Assembly: GCA_027459765.1 (NCBI GenBank)
Contig: DAIDHD010000028.1
Location: 1-64,000, forward strand
Source: Gammaproteobacteria bacterium
GTDB taxonomy: Bacteria > Pseudomonadota > Gammaproteobacteria > Steroidobacterales > Steroidobacteraceae
Direction: 5' to 3'
Length of the DNA: 64,000 nt
Part shown: in pieces, positions 38,150 through 46,667 of the stretch
How the letters are laid out: the number at the start of each line of letters is the position of its first letter
Numbering within the stretch: position 1 is the stretch's first letter
The notes under the pieces: generated by a model
Seen by the model: the letters and a program-made list of their open reading frames with translations, nothing else
Told to the model about the DNA's origin: nothing
Databases searched by the model: none
Program-made: the position numbers and the translations under genes

Positions 38150-41100
38150 GGGGGTGGTGCCTCCGAATTGGCGGCCGCCGGTGGTGTGGCCGGCGTTTGT
38201 GCCGGCGCGGGCGCGGGAACGCCGGCCCGTTTGCGCAAGTCCACCAGCCACCCGCTCACCGGCTTGCGTTCGCCCGCGATCGCCACGTAGCGCTCGAACT
38301 GTTCGAGTGCGGGCTTCGGCTGCTGCAGGTACAGGTCGTAGAGAATGCCGAGATTGAAGTGGGCCGGCGCATAGTCGGGATCGGCCTCGATCGCACGCCG
38401 ATACGCCGCCTCGGCCTCCGCGAACTTGCCCATGCGCCGCAACACGATACCGGACTCGTCGGCCGCGACCGCGTCCTTCGGGTCGATCGCGAGCGCCCGC
38501 CCGAAGGCTTCCTGGGCCTCGCTGAGACGGCCGCCGCGCGCACACACTATGCCGAGGTCGACGTACGGTCCCGGCAGATCCGGATAGGCCAGCGTGATCT
38601 GCTTGAGCTCGAGCTCGGCGTCGGTCCAGCGCTCCGCGCGCATGGATTCGAGCGCCTGTGCGAACGACTCGCTGGCGCGCTCGGGCACCGGCGCCGGCGC
38701 AGGCGGTGCCGTCGCGACGGGCGGCGGTGCGGCTGCTGCGCCCTTCGGCCGCTTCGCCGCCGTGGCCGGCGTCGTGGTCTGCGCAGGAACCTCTGCCGGC
38801 TCGGTCGTCGCCGCCGGTACGGGCGGCGCCGGGCGAATCTGCTCGACCCGCTGTTCGCCGGTCTCGACCTTGGCATAGCGGCCGGGATCGAGCTCGGCCA
38901 GCGCCGCGAAGCTCTTCTGCACCCACTCGTCGTAGACGCCGTCACGCGTGCGGGCCGCGTTCACCTCGTGCAGCTTGATGGCCTTCTCCTCGAACGGGAA
39001 CGCCTGTTCCTCGAGGAGCACGTCGTATTGTTCCAGTTCGTCCTTGTTCAGGTTCCTGGGCCGCTCCGAGCTCATGAGATCCTTGCCGAGCTGGCGATAG
39101 AGCTCGGCGCTCTCGAAGTTCGCGGCGGTGGTGACCTCGGCGACCTGGTAGTCGGCGGCGCGCGAGTACGCCAGGATCGCCGCCTCCATCGCCTTGCGCT
39201 TCTCGGCCAGCGACTTCTTGAGCGGCGCCACCAGCTTGATGCGCCGGAACGCATCGCGCTCGGGCGCCGCCAGCGTAAGCGTCGCCCTGGCGGCGAGCGC
39301 ACGGCTGCGGTCCGTGCGTGCCGCCCCGGCGGCGCGGTCCGCCTCGATGATGTCCTTCAGCCAATGATCGCGCGAGGCCGTGTCACCGGTCTTGGCGGCC
39401 AACAGGCTCAGCCGATTGCGAGCCTCCATGGCCGGGTCGAGGGGCTGCGGGAAGCGCTTCACGAACGCTTCGAGCATGGCACGAGATTTCGCCGCGTCAC
39501 CGGCCTTCTCGTACAGATCGGCGGCCTGTAGGGTGGCCTCGCGCTGCACGTCGGGCGTCTCCGTGGGCGAAGCAGCGATCAACTCGAACTCGCGTGCGGC
39601 CTCGCCGGGCCGGTTCGACTCGGCATAGGCCACGGCGAGCTTGCGGGTCACGTCGGGCTGCAGCGGGCTCTGCGGGAAATTGCGCCGGAAGCTCTCCAGC
39701 ACCCCGATGGCGCGCGGCCACTGCTTCTGCGTGATCAACAGAGCCGCGGCGTCGAAGTCTGCGTTTGCGCGCACCTTCGAGTCGGGCGCCTCGCTCGCCA
39801 CGCGCAGAAAATCCTCGACCGCTCCGGCGCCGTCGCCGGCCGCGTTCTTAGCCTCGCCCTGCTTGTAGATCGAGGCGGCGAGCCGCTCGACGATGGCGGG
39901 ACGTTCCGGATCGCCCGCCGCCATCAGCGCCTGCGCGCTGCGGTAGGCGCGTTCGGCCTGGTCGAACCGGCCCTGCTCGAAGCTGGAATTGCCGATCACG
40001 GTCCAGGCGATCCGCTGCTTGGCGGCGTCGACGGGGGGCTGGTGTGCGAGCAGCGCTTCCGCGGTCTGCTGCGCGCGCGCGTAGTCCTTGGCCGCGTACA
40101 GCTCGGTCGCCGCGCGCGTCAGCACCTGCGGCACCTCCGGGTGCGTCGGGAACGTCTGCGCAAACTTGAGCGAACTCTCGAGCCCGAGGGCGTGGACCTT
40201 TGCCTTGGCGTCGCCGGCGGCGCCCTCCTCCTCCTTGCTGTAGGCGACGATCGCGGCGTAACCGGCGGCGGCCGCCTTCTCGTAGTGGCCGTAACCGTAG
40301 GCGGTCGTCTCGTATTCGTGGCCCGCCTCGAGGTAGTGCCTGCTCTCGAACAGCGTGTCCGCGAGCAGGTAATTAGTGACCGCCGCGTCCGCATCGTCGG
40401 GAAACGACTTCAAGTAGCTGCGATACCACTTGGCGGCCTCGTCGAAGTCGGCCGGGTCCTTGGTTCGCTGCGCCTGCGCGTGGTAGTACTGCGCCACGTC
40501 CTTGAGGTTGGTCTTGAGCTCGGCGACCACCTTGGGCTCGCCCTGCGGCGTTCGACCCTGCCAGAAAGCCGTACCGTAGCTGTAGTTCTGCACGAACTCG
40601 CGCTTGCCCTGCAGCACGAGCGCCGGGAAGCCGCCCTTGGCGTAGGCCTCGATGGCCTGCATCTCGAGCAGCGGCGCCTTCTCGTTGTTGCGATCGCGCG
40701 CCACGAATGCGCGGTAGGCGTCGGCCGCGTCCGTGTAGCGCTCCTTCTCGATGTAGAGGTCGCCGAGATGCGAGTAGAGGAGATAGTTGTAGGGCCTCGG
40801 CGGGCGCCGCGCGATGAATTCACCGACGCTCTTCGGACCATCCGCATAGGAGAACGTGATCGCCATGACGCGGAAGGTGTCGCCGACCAGCTCGCGGTCG
40901 GCGCGGCTGAGGGAGTCCACTTCGATGAGCTGCGCGGGATCGCGCTTCGACACCAGCACCGAGTCGAGCACGCGAGCGAAGGAATCGAGACTGCGCTCGG
41001 TCTCCCCCTCCTTGAAGAGCGTCCAGCCGTGCTTGTAGAGGCTCTGGTTGTAGAAGGCCGACGCCGGCCCCGACCGGATCACGGCCTCGTACGCCGCCTG

Positions 41101-41634
41101 CGCCCCCGGATACTGCTTCTCGGCGAACAGCAGCTCGCCGCGACGGAACTGCGCCTCGTCGTAGTAGCGGCTCTTCGGGTAGGTCGCCACCAGTCGATCG
41201 AGCGCGTGCAGCGCATCGTCCGGCCGCGCGTCCAATTCGTACGCGCGCGCGAGCTGATAGAGCACGGCGTCGTTGCGCTCGTACTGGGGATAGGTCGCGA
41301 GCAGCGCGGAATAAAGGTGGATCGCCTCCGTGGCGCGCAATCCCTCGTTGGTCACGAGCTCGCGTTCGATGCGCTCCGACTCCGAACTCTCCAGATTGAG
41401 ATCCCCGAGGCGGCGCAGCGCCTCCTCGCGCAGCGCCGCGTCGCCCGCGTTCAAGTCGAGGAAGCGGCGATAGCTGTCCATGGCCTTGCTCGCGTCGACG
41501 CCCTTGGGCGGCTCGGCGCTGATCTCGACCTGCTGGTCCTCCAGGTCCTTGATGGTCGCGGGCTTCTTGGGCGGTGCGGCGCAAGCCGCCGACGCGAACA
41601 GGACGAGCCCCAGGTGGACGTACGCGGGCTTCAC
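38146..41634 (-). CDS. Very large exported TPR-repeat protein (1,162 aa)
   Basis: Start GTG 41634, overlapping the stop of the previous gene by 4 bases. An N-terminal signal (about 1-20; 'VLFASAACAAPPKK' might be a lipobox, Cys18, though Ser at -3 is not ideal) is followed by long helical-repeat territory: YbgF-like repeats from about 60 to 330 ('LYQLARAYELDARPDDALHAL', 'KSRYYDEAQFRRGELLFAEK'), further TPRs to about 780, a helical region to about 920, a Pro/Ala/Thr linker (about 925-985) and a C-terminal TPR block (about 990-1,135). Size and layout resemble GltD/AgmU of the myxobacterial gliding complex. Probably a periplasmic scaffold working with the AgmX-like arm. Confidence 0.88.
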   Translation of the reverse strand: MKPAYVHLGLVLFASAACAAPPKKPATIKDLEDQQVEISAEPPKGVDASKAMDSYRRFLDLNAGDAALREEALRRLGDLNLESSESERIERELVTNEGLRATEAIHLYSALLATYPQYERNDAVLYQLARAYELDARPDDALHALDRLVATYPKSRYYDEAQFRRGELLFAEKQYPGAQAAYEAVIRSGPASAFYNQSLYKHGWTLFKEGETERSLDSFARVLDSVLVSKRDPAQLIEVDSLSRADRELVGDTFRVMAITFSYADGPKSVGEFIARRPPRPYNYLLYSHLGDLYIEKERYTDAADAYRAFVARDRNNEKAPLLEMQAIEAYAKGGFPALVLQGKREFVQNYSYGTAFWQGRTPQGEPKVVAELKTNLKDVAQYYHAQAQRTKDPADFDEAAKWYRSYLKSFPDDADAAVTNYLLADTLFESRHYLEAGHEYETTAYGYGHYEKAAAAGYAAIVAYSKEEEGAAGDAKAKVHALGLESSLKFAQTFPTHPEVPQVLTRAATELYAAKDYARAQQTAEALLAHQPPVDAAKQRIAWTVIGNSSFEQGRFDQAERAYRSAQALMAAGDPERPAIVERLAASIYKQGEAKNAAGDGAGAVEDFLRVASEAPDSKVRANADFDAAALLITQKQWPRAIGVLESFRRNFPQSPLQPDVTRKLAVAYAESNRPGEAAREFELIAASPTETPDVQREATLQAADLYEKAGDAAKSRAMLEAFVKRFPQPLDPAMEARNRLSLLAAKTGDTASRDHWLKDIIEADRAAGAARTDRSRALAARATLTLAAPERDAFRRIKLVAPLKKSLAEKRKAMEAAILAYSRAADYQVAEVTTAANFESAELYRQLGKDLMSSERPRNLNKDELEQYDVLLEEQAFPFEEKAIKLHEVNAARTRDGVYDEWVQKSFAALAELDPGRYAKVETGEQRVEQIRPAPPVPAATTEPAEVPAQTTTPATAAKRPKGAAAAPPPVATAPPAPAPVPERASESFAQALESMRAERWTDAELELKQITLAYPDLPGPYVDLGIVCARGGRLSEAQEAFGRALAIDPKDAVAADESGIVLRRMGKFAEAEAAYRRAIEADPDYAPAHFNLGILYDLYLQQPKPALEQFERYVAIAGERKPVSGWLVDLRKRAGVPAPAPAQTPATPPAAANSEAPPP

Positions 41635-43580
41635 GGCGGAGCCTTCACGGGCGCGTCCGCAGCCGCTGGCGCCGCCTTGGCGGGCGCCGGCTTGGGCTGC
41701 TCCGCCTTGTCGCTGGTCTTGTCGTAGATGGCCGCCAGTTCGTAGCGTGCCTGGATCTGATAGGTCTCGATGCGGCGCTTCTGGTTCTGCAGTTCCTTGA
41801 TGGCGATGGCCTGCAGATACTCGTTCTGCCGCTCGCGAATCTCGCCCAGACGCTTCTGCAGCGCCTCTATGCGCGCACGCACCGCGGCGACGCGCGCCGC
41901 GTATTGGCCGTCGTCCCTGGGCATGGCGGTGCGCGCCTGGCGCACCGCCAGTTCGCGCCGCTGCGTCTGCACGAGCGCGGCTTCGAGCTCCTTGACCGAT
42001 CGCCGCTCGTTCCACAGGCGGGCCTTGAAGCTCTCCGACAGGCGCCAGTACATCACGCCCTTCATGAGACGGAACTTGTCGCGCGCTTCCGCGAGGTCGG
42101 GATCGTCGGGATGCGCCGCGAGGTAGGCCTGGATGCGCTCCAGCCGGGCCCAGGTGCGCTGCTCCTCGGCGGTGCCGAGCGCGGCCACGTCGTTGGTCTT
42201 CTCGATCTCGTTGAGCCGCGACTCGAACTCGACCCGCTTGCGCGTGAGCGCGGCGAGGTCGGTTGCGGCCAGCGCTGCGTCGGCCTTGGGCACGCGCTCC
42301 TGGTACGCCTTGTCGCGGGTGTCCAGCATGTCGTCATATGCGGCCACGTCGGCGGCCCACTGCTCGAGATTGCGGCTCATGAAGTTGAGTTCGCGATAAT
42401 TCTTGAGGCCTTCCTGGAACTCGTTGCTGGCGAGAAGCTGATAGAGGTAGCGCGACTCCGGCGCCTGCGGCAGGGTGGACAGCTGCCAGTACCAGGTCAG
42501 GTTCTTCTGCTTGTCGTCCGTGAGCAGACGGTCGAGCAGGCCGCCCGCGCGAATCTGTTCGATGGACGCGTCGATGTGCCGGGTCTCGGCATCGAAGGAG
42601 TCGATGGCCGCGCTGTAGTAGTCCGCCGCCTGGCCGGTCGCGCCGAGCTGGTCGTAGGCGTACGGCACCGTGAGATAGGACTCCTGTACCGCCGAATCGA
42701 GCAGGTTGCGCTTGCGCAGCGCCAGCCACGGAATGAGCGCGCGCTTGTAGTCACCGAGAGCCGAATCCGCCCAGCCGACGCCGAGCAGCGCCTTGCTCGA
42801 ATAGGGTCCGTCCAGCCTGATTCGTTCCAGCACGGGACGCGCATCGGCCGGACGCTTCGCCTGCATGAGCGCGAAGCCGAGCGCGAGGTTGGCGCGATCC
42901 TTGAGCGCCAGCAGCTCTTCGCTGGTGGTCTGCATTCGGCCGACGCCGTCCAGGTGGGCGACGGCCTGGTCGAGCCTGCCGGCGCGAACCAGCGCCACTC
43001 CGAGATTCAATTGTGCATACGCCGTCCAGTCCGGCGGTCCGCGCCAGTGCGACAGTTCCGCCGCCGCATCGTCGTAGCGGCCGCGCTTCATCATCACCTC
43101 GGCGAGCAGCATGCAGCGCTCGGCATCCACGCGCGGCTGGATCTTGTCGGACACCTGTCGTAGCGCACGCTCCGCCTCGTCGAGGTAGCCGCGCTGGTAC
43201 CACACCTTGCCCAGATAGAACCACGCCTTGTTGCGCACCGCCTCGGAGACATTGCCCGCGAGCAGCGCCTCGAAGATGCGACCCGCCTCCACGTGTTCTC
43301 CCAGCGACAGGTACAGTCCGCCGAGCAGCAGCTCGGCCTCGCCCTGCGTGTGCGGCAGGCGATCGAGTTGCCGGGCGGCGAGCAGCCGGGTGATGGAGTC
43401 GAAATAGTCGTCCTGGAAGAAGTAGAACAGCACGTCGCCGTACGGCAGATCGCGCACGTCCTGCGGCGGGAGCCCGTCGGGATCGGGCTTCACGTAACTG
43501 GTAGCCGCGTGTCCGGACGCGAAGGCGAGCAGCAGCACGCCGGCGACGCAGAGGCGCGAACCGAGCTTCACGCGAGCCAC
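41631..43580 (-). CDS. Exported TPR/coiled-coil protein (649 aa)
   Basis: Start GTG 43580, one base after the previous stop. Signal peptide of about 25 residues ('VLLLAFASGHA'), TPR-like repeats from about 70 to 330 ('AWFYLGKVWYQRGYLDEAERAL', 'AQLNLGVALVRAGRLDQAVAHL'), then a long helical region to about 600 with heptads ('RLGEIRERQNEYLQAIAIKEL'), ending in a Lys/Ala/Pro tail. Likely periplasmic. By size and repeat content it could be the counterpart of GltC/NfsC-type TPR proteins, but this is inference from memory of those systems. Confidence 0.85.
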   Translation of the reverse strand: MARVKLGSRLCVAGVLLLAFASGHAATSYVKPDPDGLPPQDVRDLPYGDVLFYFFQDDYFDSITRLLAARQLDRLPHTQGEAELLLGGLYLSLGEHVEAGRIFEALLAGNVSEAVRNKAWFYLGKVWYQRGYLDEAERALRQVSDKIQPRVDAERCMLLAEVMMKRGRYDDAAAELSHWRGPPDWTAYAQLNLGVALVRAGRLDQAVAHLDGVGRMQTTSEELLALKDRANLALGFALMQAKRPADARPVLERIRLDGPYSSKALLGVGWADSALGDYKRALIPWLALRKRNLLDSAVQESYLTVPYAYDQLGATGQAADYYSAAIDSFDAETRHIDASIEQIRAGGLLDRLLTDDKQKNLTWYWQLSTLPQAPESRYLYQLLASNEFQEGLKNYRELNFMSRNLEQWAADVAAYDDMLDTRDKAYQERVPKADAALAATDLAALTRKRVEFESRLNEIEKTNDVAALGTAEEQRTWARLERIQAYLAAHPDDPDLAEARDKFRLMKGVMYWRLSESFKARLWNERRSVKELEAALVQTQRRELAVRQARTAMPRDDGQYAARVAAVRARIEALQKRLGEIRERQNEYLQAIAIKELQNQKRRIETYQIQARYELAAIYDKTSDKAEQPKPAPAKAAPAAADAPVKAPP

Positions 43581-43581
43581 C

Positions 43582-44238
43582 TCACTCCCAGTCTTTGATG
43601 GTGAACTCGGGCTGGTGCTTGGGCACCCGGTCGGTGATCTTCAGCTCGAGGTATTTGGCACCGACGCCCTTCTCGAAATTGATCGACGCGCCGCGCTTGT
43701 AGTCGCGCTGCATCGGTCCCTTGCCCGTGAAGAAGGCCACCAGTTCGTGCTTGCCCACCTTGAGGTTGCCCAGATAGAGCTGTTGCACACCGCCCTTCAA
43801 CAGCGCATCCGCCTCGCGCGCGGTGTAGAGGTAGTTCTTGACCTCCTTGTTGTCGATCTTGAGCGTGACTGAGTCGAGCGCGAAGAACGTGCCCACGTCC
43901 ATCGAGACGTAGACCGCCACCTGGGTGTTGGCCGGGAACAGAAGCTCCTCCTCGAGCACGAACAGGTCCTTGTTGAGATCGATCACGTCCTTCTTGAGCC
44001 CCTGTACCTCCTGGTCGAGGGTCTTGAAGCCGCCCGGCGACGCATCCCCCGGAGCGGAAGCGTCCGCGGCAGGCGCCGATCCGGCCGTGGCCGACGCGGG
44101 CGCGGTCGCGGTCGGCGTTTGCGCGGGAGCCGCCGTCTGCGCCGGAGCCGACGACCCTGTGGGCGGCGACGCGGCCAAGGCGGATGCACACAGCAGCGCG
44201 GCGGCGAGACCGGCGGAGAATCGCAGTGTTCGAATCAT
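43582..44238 (-). CDS. Exported beta-rich protein with coiled coil (218 aa)
   Basis: Signal peptide (about 1-23, 'AALLCASALAASPP'), an Ala/Pro/Thr-rich linker (to about 72), a short coiled coil ('DQEVQGLKKDVIDLNKDLFV') and a beta-rich domain with 'TQVAVYVSMDVGTFFALDSV', 'KVGKHELVAFFTGKG' and 'AKYLELKITD'. No named family is recognised. The ATG at 44238 is 13 bases after the TlpA-like gene and the stop is one base from the next start. Probably periplasmic; part of the TPR/Exb cluster. Confidence 0.82.
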   Translation of the reverse strand: MIRTLRFSAGLAAALLCASALAASPPTGSSAPAQTAAPAQTPTATAPASATAGSAPAADASAPGDASPGGFKTLDQEVQGLKKDVIDLNKDLFVLEEELLFPANTQVAVYVSMDVGTFFALDSVTLKIDNKEVKNYLYTAREADALLKGGVQQLYLGNLKVGKHELVAFFTGKGPMQRDYKRGASINFEKGVGAKYLELKITDRVPKHQPEFTIKDWE

Positions 44239-44251
44239 GGAAGACCTATAG

Positions 44252-44797
44252 TCACTCACGCAGCAGTTCCCGAATGTGTTCGACGAAATCGCGCTCGTCG
44301 CCCCGTTTGAAACCGACGGTCGCATAACGCACGATGCCGGAGCGGTCGACGAGCATGGTCACCGGCATCTTCTGCAGCCGGTACGACCGTCCCGCATCGC
44401 CCGCGGTGTCGAACAGCAGCGGATATGACACTTTCATGGCGTCGGCGAATTCGCGCGAGCGCCGCAGGTCGTCGTCGACCGAAACGCCGAGCACGACCAG
44501 CCCGGCGCGCTCGTACACGGTGTTGATTCGATCCAGCGCCGTCATCTCCGCGCGCGAATCGCCGGCCCAGCGCGCCCAGAAATTGAGCAACACCACCTGG
44601 CCGCGGTATTCCGACAGCCGCAGGTTGCGCCCATCGAGGGACTTGAGCACGAAATCGGGCGCGCTCTGGCCGACCAGCGCCGGTCCGGGCGCCGCCGCCG
44701 CGGCGAGCGACGCGCCGAGCAGCAATGCCGACGCGACGCGGCGCCAACCGCCACGAACCGATGCGCCCACGGCACCGCGCTGCCGCACTCCGCTCAT
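44252..44797 (-). CDS. TlpA/thioredoxin-fold exported protein lacking both active-site cysteines
   Basis: 181 aa. Signal peptide or anchor (about 15-33), then the full thioredoxin fold: 'SAPDFVLKSLDGRNLRLSEY', 'GQVVLLNFWARWAGDSRAEM', 'GVSVDDD' and 'VTMLVDRSGIVRYATVGF'. The normal WCxxC reads W77-A78-G79-D80-S81, so neither catalytic cysteine is present, whereas the fold and cis-Pro-type segment ('KMPVTM') are kept. It therefore cannot do thiol exchange and is probably a binding or structural protein. First gene of the ten-gene cluster. ATG 44797 gives a short N-terminus ahead of the signal. Confidence 0.88.
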   Translation of the reverse strand: MSGVRQRGAVGASVRGGWRRVASALLLGASLAAAAAPGPALVGQSAPDFVLKSLDGRNLRLSEYRGQVVLLNFWARWAGDSRAEMTALDRINTVYERAGLVVLGVSVDDDLRRSREFADAMKVSYPLLFDTAGDAGRSYRLQKMPVTMLVDRSGIVRYATVGFKRGDERDFVEHIRELLRE

Positions 44798-44887
44798 CTC
44801 GCTGGCAACTCCGTCACGTCGTCGAGGAAGGGCTCGCGAAAGGCGAGCGCCGTGTCCCGTGTGGTGACGGCCGCGCCTCGTTCGGAC

Positions 44888-44924
44888 ATTATGCAAAATC
44901 GCACACCGTGCTCCGCAGTGTCAA
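44888..44924 (-). promoter_or_regulatory. Possible promoter elements upstream of the ten-gene cluster
   Basis: In the 229-base gap (44798-45026) the minus strand carries a consensus TTGACA (44924-44919) and downstream CATAAT (44893-44888), but 25 bases apart instead of 17. Either a weaker -10 (GATTTT, 18 bases) is used or CATAAT works without the -35. Nothing else of note in this gap. Confidence 0.35.
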
Positions 44925-45026
44925 CGCGGCGCGGCGCACGATTCGCCCCGCGCCGCACGAACCCGCGCACATTCGTGTTATGCCGTCGTCGCGACGCCGT
45001 GGCCGCGCGTTCCGGGCCGCCCGCCT

Positions 45027-46634
45027 TCAGCCCGGCACCCGGCCGTTCACGAGGCCGGCGAGCGGCTGGAACGAAATCAACGAGTCGAGCGCCGACCCCG
45101 ACCCCAGGGTGTTGTTCAGGTTTGGCGCGGGATACAGCGTCGGGAACTGCGCCTGCGCGCCGTGCAGCGCCATGTAATTGAGCACGACGATCTGCGCCAG
45201 ATTGAAGACGTTGTTGCCCGCGGGGCTCCCCGTGGTGTTGAGCGATCCGTCGGAGTTGAAGTAACCGAGCTGCAGGCTCGCCTCGGGATTGGCCTGCGCC
45301 GGGAGCGGCTTGCCAGCCGGGTTGTACACCAGGAAATACGCCGCCGCCGTGTTCTGATTGTCCGCGGTCCACACTCCCTTGCCGCGCCCGCCGGCGGAGT
45401 TGTCGATCATGCCGCCGCTCGCCAGCGAGCCGTCGCTGAACACGTAGATCATCACCGGCTTGCCGACGCGCGCCGCGTATTCGAGACAGGCGCCGATGCA
45501 GTTGCCGAGATTGAAGTCGCGAGCCTCGCCGGTGGCGCGGTCGCCGGTGTGATAGTCGAAGCCGTCCATCTCGATGGTGCCGGCGGCCGCGTTGCCGTCG
45601 ATCACAAGCTTCATGATGGCCGCGGTCTTCTGGTAGTCGGGGTTGGACTGGTACTCGGTCGTATTGAAGATGCCGCCCGAACCGACGATGTTCGGGTCGA
45701 GATCCGGATTGACCGCCGAGGGGCTCGAGTAGCGGTCGACGACGTACGCGGCCTTGGTGTAGCTGCAGGTCTGGATCTGCTTCGCTGCGGCGTCCGCGGT
45801 GGCGTCGGCATAGGCGGTGACGACGCCGTACTTGGCGTCGCTGATGCGCTTCATCGATTCCAGCACGTTGGTCACGTCGGAAGGATTCGGCAACAGCGTG
45901 CTCAGCTGGCCGGTGTTGACGAGTCCCTTGCTGTCCGCCGAACTCGACACCTTCACCGGGGTCGCGCTCGGGATCACCATGGTCGGTGGCGCCATCGAGT
46001 TGCCGCCGGACGGGGAATTCACCGATCCGATGAGGTCGAGCAGGCCGCCGCGCGCGCCGAACTGCCAGATTCCGTACATGGGATTGTGCGGATTGGTGTT
46101 GGTGTCGTTCTGCGACAGCGCCGGAATCACCGTGCCGTTCGTGTTCGCATACACCGAGGCGTGGGTGGCACGGGCCTTGATGCCGCGCAGGTGCGCGCTG
46201 TCGGAGTGGAAGCGCAGTCCGAGCGTCGCGTCGACGAAACTGCCCGTGGTGCTCGAGCTGGGGACCATGGTGCCGGGCAAGCCGAGCTTGTTGTAGCCCG
46301 CGACCGTGAGGAAGTCGAGCTGCCCCTTGGGACCGCCGACCAGCACGTTCGAGCCGGCGATGTTGCCGCCGCCGGCGAGATCGAAGCAGATGAACGGGAT
46401 CTTGCCCGCGCCGGTGGTGATGCCGCAGGCGCTCACCGCCTGCTGGATGTCGGTCGCGAGAGTCGCCTTCGCCACCCGCGGATCCGCCAGCAGCCCGAGC
46501 AGGCTCGGACCGACCAGCGTCGCGGCCCCGGTGAGGAACCCCTGCGCGACGAACTGCCGGCGCGTGACCGGGCGGGCGTGATCGGCGTGCAGCAGCGGTT
46601 CGCGCAGCGCACGGCTCTTGGGTAACTTTCTCAT
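45027..46634 (-). CDS. Tat-exported DUF1501-like protein (535 aa)
   Basis: The N-terminus has a twin-arginine motif 'TRRQFVAQGFLTGAATLVG' (Arg25-Arg26), so it is probably folded in the cytosol and sent to the periplasm or surface by Tat. The body is rich in Gly, Ser, Thr and Asn, with 'FICFDLAGGGNIAGSNVLVG', 'TIEMDGFDYHTGDRATGEAR' and 'VMIYVFSDGSLASGGMIDNS'. These segments recall the DUF1501 / sulfatase-like proteins that planctomycetes encode beside c-type cytochromes and LamG proteins; I am moderately sure. Four or more cysteines. Third gene of a reverse operon after the two heme proteins. Good GGAGAGG ribosome site. Confidence 0.78.
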   Translation of the reverse strand: MRKLPKSRALREPLLHADHARPVTRRQFVAQGFLTGAATLVGPSLLGLLADPRVAKATLATDIQQAVSACGITTGAGKIPFICFDLAGGGNIAGSNVLVGGPKGQLDFLTVAGYNKLGLPGTMVPSSSTTGSFVDATLGLRFHSDSAHLRGIKARATHASVYANTNGTVIPALSQNDTNTNPHNPMYGIWQFGARGGLLDLIGSVNSPSGGNSMAPPTMVIPSATPVKVSSSADSKGLVNTGQLSTLLPNPSDVTNVLESMKRISDAKYGVVTAYADATADAAAKQIQTCSYTKAAYVVDRYSSPSAVNPDLDPNIVGSGGIFNTTEYQSNPDYQKTAAIMKLVIDGNAAAGTIEMDGFDYHTGDRATGEARDFNLGNCIGACLEYAARVGKPVMIYVFSDGSLASGGMIDNSAGGRGKGVWTADNQNTAAAYFLVYNPAGKPLPAQANPEASLQLGYFNSDGSLNTTGSPAGNNVFNLAQIVVLNYMALHGAQAQFPTLYPAPNLNNTLGSGSALDSLISFQPLAGLVNGRVPG

Positions 46635-46667
46635 GAGTCGAAACCTCTCCGAAGTCCTAAGGCGACG

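Noticed and set aside
44919..44924. TTGACA as a full promoter with CATAAT at 44893
   Set aside because: The spacing is 25 bases, too long for sigma-70; kept only as a low-confidence note.
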